Of a stretch of 14,624 nucleotides of DNA, positions 1 to 6,926 are shown piece by piece. A model generated the notes under the pieces. The model searched no databases. It had not been told where the DNA came from and worked only from the letters and a program-made list of their open reading frames with translations. Source of the DNA: an uncultured Bacilli bacterium (lineage in GTDB: Bacteria; Bacillota_I; Bacilli_A; RF39; UBA660); contig CALVQZ010000052.1 in NCBI GenBank assembly GCA_944358275.1, positions 1-14,624 on the forward strand. Reading direction: 5' to 3'. Position 1 is the stretch's first letter, and each line of letters opens with the position of its first letter. The position numbers and the translations under genes were made by a program.

Positions 1-25
1 TCAATATTATACAGTTGAACATAAT

Positions 26-113
26 AAACAAGTTTATTCTCATGTATCTTCATATGGGGAAAGGGGCATTTTTGCCTTTTTATCAAAAACTTGTTTTTTA
101 TTTATGTTTTTTT
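26..113 (+). repeat. Nested inverted repeats followed by T-runs
   Basis: A perfect 10-bp inverted repeat, AAACAAGTTT at 26-35 and AAACTTGTTT at 87-96, encloses an 8-bp hairpin (60-67 with 74-81, including two G-T pairs). The outer right arm runs into T-runs at 94-99 and 107-113. On the plus strand this resembles an intrinsic terminator or the 3' end of a structured transcript entering from the left. No plus-strand gene is visible here to support that, and both frames that stay open across it look like AT-rich noise. The function is not established. Confidence 0.4.
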
Positions 114-156
114 AAAGCAATAGCATATTTTTATTGAAAGAAATTATTAAATTCAT

Positions 157-184
157 TAAAAAAGAAATCTAATAGTTAGACTTC
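157..184 (-). terminator. Second (backup) terminator after ftsQ
   Basis: Read on the minus strand, GAAGTCTAA (184-176) pairs with TTAGATTTC (172-164) around a CTA triloop. That gives 9 bp with one G-T pair, followed by an uninterrupted T-run (163-158). It lies about 50 bases downstream of the terminator that overlaps the ftsQ stop, and no gene lies between them. The simplest reading is a tandem terminator; a very short transcript of its own is possible but unsupported. Confidence 0.65.
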
Positions 185-224
185 ACTTTTTATATTTTTA
201 GTATGCCACACTCTTTTTGTTTTT

Positions 225-258
225 AAAATAAAAACATTAGATTAACCTTCTAATGTTT
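225..258 (-). terminator. Terminator overlapping the ftsQ stop codon
   Basis: On the minus strand a perfect 10-bp stem, AAACATTAGA (258-249) with TCTAATGTTT (241-232), encloses a 7-base loop that holds the ftsQ stop codon TAA. A T-rich tract follows (231-225). The last codons of ftsQ therefore form the ascending arm of the terminator. It ends the ylbD-to-ftsQ transcription unit, so ftsA and ftsZ are not cotranscribed downstream here. Confidence 0.8.
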
Positions 259-934
259 CAAAATAATTACCCGAATCTAAATAAAGTATTCCTTTTTTAT
301 CGTCTAATGATGAAATAATTTTTATGTATTCATTTATAGAAGTTATTTTATATAATGTTATATAGACATAATTACCGTCATTCATAGTAATTAAAAATCT
401 TTCTTTATCTATATCGTTTGGTGCATATTCAATTTCTGAAATCATAAGTTTTATTTCATCATCTACATTTTGATATTTAGTTACAAGTTTTTTTAATATA
501 TCTTCTTCTACATAATTAGTTAGGATAGGTAATTTGTATTCACCCCTATCTATTTTTTCTTCATTTGAAAGTATTACTTTATCTTCATGTATAAATAATG
601 GAGTATTTTCTTTTACTTCTATTGTTACAATTTTTCCTAAGTTTTTTCTTATTTTTACTTCATCTATCATTGCATTTTTTAATAGATTTTTCTTCATTTT
701 ATACTTAGTAGTTAGAATAAAACTAGGATAATCTCTTATACCTGATAAATCTATTATTTCTTGATCGCTTAAATATTTATTACCTACTATAAATATATTA
801 TTTATAGGTGATATTACTAATTTATATATGTTAAAACTAACAACATATAAAAGTAATAACACAATTAAAACATTTACTATTTTTATTTTTTTCTTTACTA
901 CAACCTCTTTAACTTCTTTTTCTTCTTTTTTCAT
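242..934 (-). CDS. ftsQ: Cell division protein FtsQ/DivIB
   Basis: FtsQ/DivIB is a bitopic septal protein that joins FtsL and FtsB in the divisome and helps activate septal peptidoglycan synthesis. The 230-residue protein has a short, Lys/Glu-rich cytoplasmic N-terminus (1-19) and one membrane helix (about 20-42). A POTRA domain follows from about 47 to 110: it opens with NNIFIVGNKYLSDQEI, has the family's hydrophobic and charged alternation, and ends in IEVKENTPLF. A smaller extracellular beta region follows. The start ATG has a good ribosome binding site (GGGAGTAATCT) that overlaps the murB stop. It is the last gene of a murG-murB-ftsQ run, the order seen in the Bacillus dcw cluster. It is somewhat shorter than Bacillus DivIB and lacks a long C-terminal tail. 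The family call is firm from the domain plan and the context. Confidence 0.88.
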   Translation of the reverse strand: MKKEEKEVKEVVVKKKIKIVNVLIVLLLLYVVSFNIYKLVISPINNIFIVGNKYLSDQEIIDLSGIRDYPSFILTTKYKMKKNLLKNAMIDEVKIRKNLGKIVTIEVKENTPLFIHEDKVILSNEEKIDRGEYKLPILTNYVEEDILKKLVTKYQNVDDEIKLMISEIEYAPNDIDKERFLITMNDGNYVYITLYKITSINEYIKIISSLDDKKGILYLDSGNYFETLEG

Positions 935-937
935 AGA

Positions 938-1840
938 TTACTCCCAATTTACAAATTCTTGTTCTATCTTTAAGTCTACTCCTGTTTCTTTTTTTACTGT
1001 ATTTTTAACAAATAATATCAAATCATGTATGTCTTTTCCTGTTGCTTTTCCTTTGTTTATAATAAAATTCGCATGTTTTTTACTAACTTCCGCTCCACCT
1101 ATTCTATACCCTTTTAATCCACACACATCTATAAGTCTCCATGCATAGTCATTTTCTGGATTTCTAAATACACTTCCTGCTGATGGAAAATCTAAAGGTT
1201 GGGTCATTAGGCGTTTTTGTCTTCTTTCTTCTATTAGTTCTTTTATTACCTTTTTATCTCCATGTTTTAATACTATAGTGGCATCTAAACATATATATCC
1301 TTCATTTTTTTGTAAGAAAGATGATCGATATTTAAAGTTTAGATCTTTATTGTACATAGTAATTATTTCTAAATCTGGATTAAGAAGTGTAACTTCACTA
1401 ACTATATATCCCATATCTGACTTATAAGCACCTGCATTCATATATACAGCACCACCTACAGTACCAGGTATTCCTGTTGCAAATTCTAATCCTGTAAGTC
1501 CTTGTTTAGCTGTTTTCATAGCAAGAGCAATTAAACTGTGTCCTGCTCCTACTTTTATAACTGTATCGTTTATAATGCATTCATCTAATTCTGATAATTT
1601 TATTAAAACATTTTTATATGGCTTATCTGAAAATACTAAGTTGGAACCATTTCCTAATATTTTATATTTTACTTTATTTTCTTTTAATAATTTTAATAAT
1701 TGTATTAACTTATCAACATTTTTGGGTGTTACAATAACATCTGCTATACCACCTGCTTTATATGTAGTACATTTTTTTAGTGGTACTTTTGTTTCAACTT
1801 TACCAATTTTTCTTTTTTCAATTTCATCTATAATATTCAT
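938..1840 (-). CDS. murB: UDP-N-acetylenolpyruvoylglucosamine reductase MurB
   Basis: MurB is a cytoplasmic FAD enzyme that uses NADPH to reduce UDP-GlcNAc-enolpyruvate to UDP-MurNAc, the second committed step of peptidoglycan precursor synthesis. The 300-residue protein shows the FAD-binding motifs ILGNGSNLVFSD (61-72) and GLEFATGIPGTVGGAVYMNAG (117-137). The substrate and proton-donor motif is AGSVFRNP (221-228, Ser223), and the C-terminal catalytic Glu is probably Glu293 in the segment LKIEQEFV. The length and the SVFRNP form fit the type II MurB of Gram-positives. The start ATG follows GGGAGATAGGTT, a ribosome binding site that overlaps the murG stop, so the two are translationally close. 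It sits between murG and ftsQ as in Bacillus. Confidence 0.96.
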   Translation of the reverse strand: MNIIDEIEKRKIGKVETKVPLKKCTTYKAGGIADVIVTPKNVDKLIQLLKLLKENKVKYKILGNGSNLVFSDKPYKNVLIKLSELDECIINDTVIKVGAGHSLIALAMKTAKQGLTGLEFATGIPGTVGGAVYMNAGAYKSDMGYIVSEVTLLNPDLEIITMYNKDLNFKYRSSFLQKNEGYICLDATIVLKHGDKKVIKELIEERRQKRLMTQPLDFPSAGSVFRNPENDYAWRLIDVCGLKGYRIGGAEVSKKHANFIINKGKATGKDIHDLILFVKNTVKKETGVDLKIEQEFVNWE

Positions 1841-1843
1841 AAC

Positions 1844-2914
1844 CTATCTCCCATTTACAACTTCTTTTATCAAACTATACACATTTGACGCGCTATCTAC
1901 TACTTCCATCATAGACAAGTTATTTTTTATTTTATTTAGTTTTTCTTTATTGTTTAGTAATTCATCTATTTTATCTATTAGTTTTTCTTCTATATCCTCT
2001 TCTTCTATTAGAAGTGCAGTATCTTTATCTACTAAACTTTTTGCATTTTTATATTGATGATTATCTGTAACATATGGACTTGGTACTAAAATAGAAGGCA
2101 CTTTATAAGATATTATTTCACTTATAGTTGTTGCTCCTGCTCTTGTTACCATTATATCTGTTTTATTAAATACTCTTTTTAAGTTGTTAACAAAAGGTAC
2201 TATCTTAACATTATTAGATAATTTTATTTTTTTAAATTCATCGTAATAGTTTTTACCTGTTACAAACAATACTTCATATTCTTTATTATTAAACTTAGGT
2301 AATATTTTTTTCATTTTATCGCTTACTACTTTAGATCCTAATGAACCCATTACTATTAAAACTAATTTTTTTGTATTAGTTAGTCCAAATTCTTTTTTAT
2401 CAAACTTTAAATTTTTATCATATACACTGCTAGGATTACCTGTATATACTACTCTTTTAGCATTTACTTTTGTATCTTTAAATGATATAGCAACTGCATC
2501 TACATATTTTGATAAAAATTTATTAGTCATACCTAATACACTATTTTGTTCGTGAATAATAGTCTTTATTCCTAATTTAGATGCTGCATAAATAACTGGG
2601 GCAGTAACATATCCTCCTACTCCTATAACTACATCTGGTTTAAATTCTTTTATTTTCTTTTTCATTTTAAAAATTGCTGAAATAAAGTATTTGATAGTAT
2701 TTATATTTTTTAAAGATAATTTTCTATCAAATCCCCTTATTTGTATACCATAATATGGAATATTATGCTTAGGTATTATATCTTTTTCCATTCTATCTTT
2801 AGTACCAACATATAATATTTCTGCATCTTTATCTTCTTCTTTTATCTTATTTATTATTGATAAAGCAGGATATATATGTCCACCTGTACCACCTGCACTT
2901 ACTATTATGCGCAT
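1844..2914 (-). CDS. murG: Lipid II synthase MurG
   Basis: MurG is a membrane-associated GT-B glycosyltransferase that moves GlcNAc from UDP-GlcNAc onto undecaprenyl-PP-MurNAc-pentapeptide to make lipid II. The 356-residue protein has the N-terminal G-loop SAGGTGGHIYPALSI (6-20). The second G-loop is GVGGYVTAPVIYAA, followed by HEQNSVLGMTNKFLS. The C-terminal UDP-GlcNAc-binding segment contains TRAGATTISEI and the family's PSPYVTDNHQYKNA stretch. Length and motif order are those of a full-length enzyme. The start ATG has a strong site, GAGGTGAT, that overlaps the rsmD TGA stop (4-base gap). In many Firmicutes murG lies inside the mra/dcw cluster. Here it follows rsmD, so only the distal murG-murB-ftsQ part of that cluster is present at this locus. 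Confidence 0.97.
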   Translation of the reverse strand: MRIIVSAGGTGGHIYPALSIINKIKEEDKDAEILYVGTKDRMEKDIIPKHNIPYYGIQIRGFDRKLSLKNINTIKYFISAIFKMKKKIKEFKPDVVIGVGGYVTAPVIYAASKLGIKTIIHEQNSVLGMTNKFLSKYVDAVAISFKDTKVNAKRVVYTGNPSSVYDKNLKFDKKEFGLTNTKKLVLIVMGSLGSKVVSDKMKKILPKFNNKEYEVLFVTGKNYYDEFKKIKLSNNVKIVPFVNNLKRVFNKTDIMVTRAGATTISEIISYKVPSILVPSPYVTDNHQYKNAKSLVDKDTALLIEEEDIEEKLIDKIDELLNNKEKLNKIKNNLSMMEVVDSASNVYSLIKEVVNGR

Positions 2915-2918
2915 AATA

Positions 2919-3494
2919 TCACCTCATATTTTTATATATACTTATGTATGTTTTACCATACTTTCTATATTTGATTAAGTTTAAAGAAAGATAAGTATCT
3001 TCTAACTTTTCATCTTCATATTCACAAACTATAATTCCATTATCATTTAAAACATTATATTCTAATATTTTATCTAGTACTGATTTTATCTTTATTTTTC
3101 CATATGGTGGATCTACAAATATTATATCAAATTTATAATTTTTCTTATTAAAATCTTTTAATGCTTTTGTATAATCACTAAGTATTATAGTAGATGAAGC
3201 ATTACACTTTAACTTTTCTGCATTAGCTTTTGTTATGTTTATAGCACTTTTCATAGAATCTATAAAATAAACATGTTTACACCCATTACTTAGTGCTTCT
3301 ATTCCAATAGAACCTGTTCCTGAAAATAAATCTAAACACACTGAATCATTTAGATAAGGACCTATCATTGCAAATATTGATTCTTTTACTTTATCCATAG
3401 TAGGTCTTATACCATCTATATCATATCCATTTAATATTATTCTTCTATATTTACCACTTATTACTCTCATACATATTACATTTCTATTAGTCAT
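2919..3494 (-). CDS. rsmD: 16S rRNA (guanine-N2)-methyltransferase RsmD
   Basis: RsmD methylates G966 (E. coli numbering) of 16S rRNA, using S-adenosylmethionine, during small-subunit assembly. The Rossmann-type methyltransferase fold is shown by motif I DLFSGTGSIGIEAL (55-68) and the catalytic motif IV VDPPYG (127-132). The N-terminal segment MRVISGKYRR and the phrase IRPTMDKVKESIFAMI are characteristic of RsmD. The start is uncertain. The ATG at 3494 has only a weak AGAG site beside the ylbE stop, whereas family members usually begin at the internal MRVISGKYRR (ATG at 3470), which lacks a clear site. The gene ends in TGA. It follows ylbE, matching the Bacillus subtilis order in which rsmD (ylbH) lies downstream of ylbD-ylbE; ylbF, ylbG and coaD are absent here. 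Confidence 0.94.
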   Translation of the reverse strand: MTNRNVICMRVISGKYRRIILNGYDIDGIRPTMDKVKESIFAMIGPYLNDSVCLDLFSGTGSIGIEALSNGCKHVYFIDSMKSAINITKANAEKLKCNASSTIILSDYTKALKDFNKKNYKFDIIFVDPPYGKIKIKSVLDKILEYNVLNDNGIIVCEYEDEKLEDTYLSLNLIKYRKYGKTYISIYKNMR

Positions 3495-3497
3495 ATA

Positions 3498-3719
3498 TTA
3501 CTCTAATACGCTTAATATAGACTCTACCATAGAAAGCCTTTCTCCTATTTTTTCTATTTTATCGCTAGTATTCAATTTATATTTATCTTTCATTTCCTGT
3601 ATCATTTTATCTAACATTTGTGGATTTCTATTTAATATTTTATACCAATATGAATTTTCTCTTAAAAATTTATGCAATAAATCATTATTAAATATCTTAT
3701 ATTGTGTATTTAAATCCAT
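3498..3719 (-). CDS. ylbE: YlbE-like protein
   Basis: This 73-residue soluble protein matches the YlbE-like family of Bacilli, whose function is unknown. The recognisable core is the N-terminal half: an aliphatic helix, then FLRENSYWYKILNRNP (18-33), containing the family's REnxxWYxxLxRNP pattern. The C-terminal half is helical and charged. The start ATG overlaps the ylbD stop as TAATG, so translational coupling is likely. The position between ylbD and rsmD repeats the Bacillus arrangement and supports the assignment more than the short sequence alone does. No membrane segment or signal peptide is visible. Confidence 0.8.
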   Translation of the reverse strand: MDLNTQYKIFNNDLLHKFLRENSYWYKILNRNPQMLDKMIQEMKDKYKLNTSDKIEKIGERLSMVESILSVLE

Positions 3720-4048
3720 TAGTCTTCAAACCTTTTAAATATAGGTCTTGGTTCGTATGAAGGAGCAGTATCTTCTTTTTTTACAAAATCTTGTAATAGT
3801 TTTATACCTTTTTCTATACTATTTAAATTTTTCTTTACATTATCAATATTTATATTTTTAATACCATTTATAACACTATTTAAATCAGTATTAGATACAT
3901 TTTTATACCTAGAAAATACATTATCATCATCTCCATACATATCCCATAATTCATATAATTCTTGCCATGTAGTATTTTTATTTTGTACATATGTTGCAAA
4001 AGTAGGATATTGTTTTACAAATAACTTAAATTCTTCTTTTCTATCCAT
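3719..4048 (-). CDS. ylbD: YlbD-like protein (putative coat family)
   Basis: This gene encodes a protein of about 109 residues. The family hallmark is near the N-terminus: FKLFVKQYPTFATYVQNKN, then TWQELYELWDMYGDDD. This matches the YlbD family, named as a putative spore-coat protein in Bacillus. The rest is helical and ends in a Pro-containing tail, PRPIFKRFED. I place the start at the ATG at 4048, which sits just after AGGTGAG; an upstream GTG at 4057 would lie inside that ribosome binding site. It overlaps ylbE by one base. The gene begins 47 bases after the parC stop with no terminator between them, so parC transcripts may read in. A TATAAT at 4061-4066 with a loosely spaced TTGTAA could also be a promoter. 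A role in coat formation is not shown by anything in this window. Confidence 0.78.
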   Translation of the reverse strand: MDRKEEFKLFVKQYPTFATYVQNKNTTWQELYELWDMYGDDDNVFSRYKNVSNTDLNSVINGIKNINIDNVKKNLNSIEKGIKLLQDFVKKEDTAPSYEPRPIFKRFED

Positions 4049-4095
4049 TATACTCACCTATATTATTATATTCGAGTATAGTTTCTTTTTTACAA

Positions 4096-6612
4096 CTAAT
4101 TTATATCTTTTAAAAAGTCATCTATTGTAAGAATTTTATTATCGATCTCTTCTAAAGATATTTTTTCTTTAGAAATAGGTACTTCTTTAACATCTATATC
4201 TAAAGATTCACTATTTTCCATATTTTTTTCAATAAATACATCACTTATAGACTTAGATATAAAAGAACCTGTACTTAGTCTATCCATAATAGGTATTTCA
4301 GTAATTTTTATAATATCTATATCATTATTTTTCTTTATACCTAAATATTCTTTTCCTCTTAATTTAAACACTTTTAATACTCTATGTGGATTAGTTTTAA
4401 CTTCTCTTATAATAGATACCCCTCTTCTTGCTCTACTACTTATTTCTATATCTTTTAATCTTAATCTTTTAGCAGTTGCTTTATCAGTAATAATACCTAT
4501 ATATTCATAACTATTATCAAATAATAGTCCTGCTATTACAAAATCATCTTTTAATTTAATAGATTTTACACCTGATGATTTAATTCCTGTAATAGGTACT
4601 TCATCTATATTAAATATGAGTGAATATCCTATATTTGTAGTTATTAAAGCATATGGATATGTTTCATAACTTACATTTGTAACTAAATCATCATCTTTTA
4701 ATTTTATATTGACAACTGGTTTTGAATATCTAGATAGTTTATAATCAGATAATTTAGTTCTTTTAATCATACCATTTTTTGTAAATGTAGTTATACATAT
4801 ATCTTTTTCAAAATCATATACAGGCATCGAAGAAATAATCTCTTCTCCTTCTTTTAATGGAATAATATTACTTACATGTTTTCCTAATTCTTTCCATTTT
4901 GCTTCTTTAATTTCATAAACAGGAATATACAAATAATTACCTAAATTAGTAAATAAAAGTAATGTATTAGTGGTGTTCATTTCATATAAACCTATTACAT
5001 AATCTCCTTCTTTTAATAAAGTATCTTCATCTTTAGATGATGTATAACTTCTAGTAGAAACTCTTTTTACATATCCATCTTTAGTAACTACTACTATAAC
5101 ATCTTCTTTAGGTATCATCATACTTGTATCTATTACTATTTCTGTTATTTCATCTTTAATTTCGGTTTTTCTATCAGTTGCATATTCTTTTTTTATCTTT
5201 CTTAATTCATCTTTCATAAATGCATTTAACTTATTTTCATCATTAAGAATTTCTCTTAATGTATTTATTATAATCTGAAGATTTTTCATTTCTTCTTGTA
5301 AATCTTTTATATCTGTATTAGAAAGTCTATATAATTGTAATTCTACTATTGCTTTTGCTTGTTTTTCAGTAAAGTTAAATTTCTTAACTAGATTTGCTTC
5401 ACTATCTGTCTTATTTTTACTACTTCTAATAGTTGCAATAACTTCATCTAGTATACTTATTGCCTTTATAAGACCTTCTATTATGTGCATTCTTGATTCT
5501 GCGTGTGCTAAGTCAAACTGATTTTTCTTTATAGTTACTTCTTTTTTATGTGCTATATAAGCATCTAATAAGTCTAGCAATCCTAATAATTTAGGTCTTC
5601 TATTTACAATACCAATCATATTAAATCCATAAGATACTTGTAAGTCTGTATTTTTATATAAGTAATTTAATATTAAATCAGTATTCGCATCTTTCTTAAC
5701 ATCTATTGCTATTCTTATACCTTCTCTATCTGATTCATCCCTAACTTCAAGAATACCATCTATTTCTTTTTCTATTCTTATTTCATCGATATCTTTTATA
5801 AGAAATGCTTTATTAACTTCGTAAGGTATTTCATCAATTATTATTTGACTTTTTCCTTTAGCATTTTCTATTCTAACTTTTGATTTAATTATTATCTTAC
5901 CTTTACCTGTTTCATACGCTTTTCTTATACCTTCTATTCCTTCTACAATAGCACCAGTAGGAAAATCTGGCCCTTTTATTATTCCCATAATAGTATCTAA
6001 TCTAGAGTTTGGATATTCTATTCTATATATAGTTGCATCTATTACTTCTCCTAGATTATGAGGTGGAATGTTAGTTGCATATCCAGCACTTATTCCTGTT
6101 GTTCCATTTACAAGTAAATTTGGGAATCTAGCAGGAAGTATAGTAGGTTCAAGAAGCGAATCATCATAGTTAGGTGCGAAAATTACTGTATCTTTGTCTA
6201 TATCTTTTAGCATCTCACTCGCTATTTTAGAAAGACGAGCTTCTGTATAACGCATAGCAGCAGGAGTATCTCCATCAATTGAACCATTGTTACCATGCAT
6301 ATCTACAAATGGAGTATTACTTTTCCACCACTGACTTAATCTAACCATCGCATCATATATAGAAGAATCACCATGTGGGTGAAATTTACCCATTATGTCT
6401 CCTACACTTCTAGCACTTTTTCTATAAGGCTTATCAAAAGTATTTTTTTCTTTATACATAGAATAAAGTATTCTTCTTTGAACAGGTTTTAACCCATCTC
6501 TTACATCAGGTATAGCTCTATCTTGAATTATGTATTTAGAGTATCTTCCAAACCTTTCTCCTATTATTTCTTCAAGAGAGTATTCATATATTTTGTTTAT
6601 TACATCTTGCAT
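4096..6612 (-). CDS. parC: DNA topoisomerase IV subunit A (ParC)
   Basis: ParC is the DNA-cleaving subunit of topoisomerase IV, which with ParE unlinks daughter chromosomes by ATP-driven strand passage. The 838-residue protein has the winged-helix breakage-reunion domain with IPDVRDGLKPVQRRIL (34-49), the quinolone-determining segment HPHGDSSIYDAMVRLSQ (78-94) and the catalytic Tyr122 in AAMRYTEARL. The C-gate coiled coil and a degenerate C-terminal beta-pinwheel follow. There is no canonical GyrA box; the nearest match is RARRGVSII. This and the pairing with parE favour ParC over GyrA. Ser83 and Asp87 (Ser83/Asp87-type positions) carry the residues usual in quinolone-susceptible enzymes. The last 45 or so residues form an acidic and lysine-rich tail beyond the pinwheel. 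A promoter is visible at 6630-6657. Unusually, parE is not adjacent but about 5 kb upstream. Confidence 0.95.
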   Translation of the reverse strand: MQDVINKIYEYSLEEIIGERFGRYSKYIIQDRAIPDVRDGLKPVQRRILYSMYKEKNTFDKPYRKSARSVGDIMGKFHPHGDSSIYDAMVRLSQWWKSNTPFVDMHGNNGSIDGDTPAAMRYTEARLSKIASEMLKDIDKDTVIFAPNYDDSLLEPTILPARFPNLLVNGTTGISAGYATNIPPHNLGEVIDATIYRIEYPNSRLDTIMGIIKGPDFPTGAIVEGIEGIRKAYETGKGKIIIKSKVRIENAKGKSQIIIDEIPYEVNKAFLIKDIDEIRIEKEIDGILEVRDESDREGIRIAIDVKKDANTDLILNYLYKNTDLQVSYGFNMIGIVNRRPKLLGLLDLLDAYIAHKKEVTIKKNQFDLAHAESRMHIIEGLIKAISILDEVIATIRSSKNKTDSEANLVKKFNFTEKQAKAIVELQLYRLSNTDIKDLQEEMKNLQIIINTLREILNDENKLNAFMKDELRKIKKEYATDRKTEIKDEITEIVIDTSMMIPKEDVIVVVTKDGYVKRVSTRSYTSSKDEDTLLKEGDYVIGLYEMNTTNTLLLFTNLGNYLYIPVYEIKEAKWKELGKHVSNIIPLKEGEEIISSMPVYDFEKDICITTFTKNGMIKRTKLSDYKLSRYSKPVVNIKLKDDDLVTNVSYETYPYALITTNIGYSLIFNIDEVPITGIKSSGVKSIKLKDDFVIAGLLFDNSYEYIGIITDKATAKRLRLKDIEISSRARRGVSIIREVKTNPHRVLKVFKLRGKEYLGIKKNNDIDIIKITEIPIMDRLSTGSFISKSISDVFIEKNMENSESLDIDVKEVPISKEKISLEEIDNKILTIDDFLKDIN

Positions 6613-6629
6613 ATTATTTCACCATTAAA

Positions 6630-6657
6630 ATTATAACACAAATTAAAGAAAATACAA
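6630..6657 (-). promoter_or_regulatory. Promoter of parC (extended -10)
   Basis: On the minus strand TTGTAT (6657-6652), a 16-base spacer and TATAAT (6635-6630) are preceded at the -10 by TG with one base between, giving an extended -10 (TGTTATAAT). The start of transcription would fall about 10 bases before the parC GGTGA ribosome binding site. It lies immediately after the terminator at 6680-6711, so parC appears to be expressed independently of the upstream RNA. Confidence 0.6.
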
Positions 6658-6679
6658 AAAATACCCTTAAATTATGCGC

Positions 6680-6711
6680 AAAAAAAGAGATTAGTAGCAG
6701 TTTCTAATCTC
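6680..6711 (-). terminator. Strong terminator upstream of parC
   Basis: On the minus strand GAGATTAG (6711-6704) pairs perfectly with CTAATCTC (6694-6687) around a 9-base loop, followed by seven T residues (6686-6680). It is nearly the same sequence as the terminator at 6897-6926. It ends the candidate RNA that starts near 6811, or serves as an attenuator ahead of parC. Confidence 0.8.
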
Positions 6712-6811
6712 ACCGGTTACCTCAAAAATATTACATAAGAAAGGATTAACTAAAATAATAAATAAAAAGAGGCACCAACAATAACTAATAGCTTGCATAA
6801 TTTCTTATGCA
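6680..6811 (-). ncRNA. Candidate structured small RNA or parC leader
   Basis: This is an inferred transcript of about 130 nt in the gap between the 315-residue membrane protein and parC. It starts just after an extended -10 promoter (6817-6825) and ends at a perfect terminator. At the 5' end a 9-bp palindrome (6792-6800 with 6805-6813) could fold as a hairpin. A second helix pairs GGTGCCTC (6768-6761) with GAGGTAACC (6723-6715 region), 8 bp with one bulged A, around a 40-odd-base AT-rich loop. The terminator stem follows at once. It shows no SRP RNA GGAAG/GNAR motif, no T-box UGGNACC sequence and no riboswitch core I recognise. It could be a standalone small RNA, or an attenuated leader of parC, although parC has its own promoter downstream. 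Confidence 0.42.
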
Positions 6812-6813
6812 AG
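6792..6813. repeat. Perfect 9-bp palindrome at a transcription start
   Basis: CTTGCATAA (6792-6800) and TTATGCAAG (6805-6813) form a perfect inverted repeat with a 4-base spacer. Its upper end is only 3 bases from the -10 hexamer at 6817-6822, so it covers the expected transcription start. It could be the 5' hairpin of the RNA or the operator of a dimeric regulator; the sequence alone does not decide. Confidence 0.6.
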
Positions 6814-6816
6814 TTT

Positions 6817-6825
6817 ATTATAACA
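6817..6825 (-). promoter_or_regulatory. Extended -10 promoter of the candidate RNA
   Basis: On the minus strand TGTTATAAT (6825-6817) is a perfect extended -10 element, and the bases around it (TGTGTTATAAT) match those at the parC promoter. No good -35 hexamer lies 16-18 bases upstream, which is tolerated by extended -10 promoters. The predicted start is at about 6811-6809. Confidence 0.5.
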
Positions 6826-6896
6826 CATTCATTTATAAAAAATACATATTTTTTCTATTTTTTTAAAATTATACATATACTTTACAATAAATTATT

Positions 6897-6926
6897 AAAA
6901 AAAGAGATTAGTAATAGTTCTAATCT
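6897..6926 (-). terminator. Terminator of the 315-residue membrane protein gene
   Basis: On the minus strand AGATTAG (6926-6920) pairs with CTAATCT (6911-6905) around an 8-base loop and is followed by C and seven T residues (6903-6897). It lies about 50 bases after the stop at 6977. The gap to the stop contains a doubled AAAATTTT motif. The hairpin is nearly identical to the one at 6680-6711. Confidence 0.75.

Noticed and set aside
2..138. C-terminal end of a plus-strand gene entering from the left
   Set aside because: Two plus frames stay open here, but their translations contain the hairpin and T-runs and show no recognisable family; without more sequence the call is unsupported.
534..2057. 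Long plus-strand open frames across ftsQ, murB and murG
   Set aside because: They are Phe/Ser/Leu-rich shadows of the minus-strand genes, with no ribosome binding sites or family features.
6670..6715. A 13-codon open frame on the minus strand starting GTG after GAGGTAACCG and running through the terminator
   Set aside because: The ribosome binding site and spacing look fair, but the frame is mostly the terminator stem and T-run, and the GAGGT is better explained as a helix arm of the candidate RNA.
6680..6813. T-box, SRP RNA or 6S RNA identity for the candidate RNA
   Set aside because: The T-box UGGNACC bulge and specifier architecture are absent, no SRP GGAAG/GNAR motif is present, and the length and shape do not suit 6S RNA. 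The GGTAACC stretch only superficially recalls a T-box.
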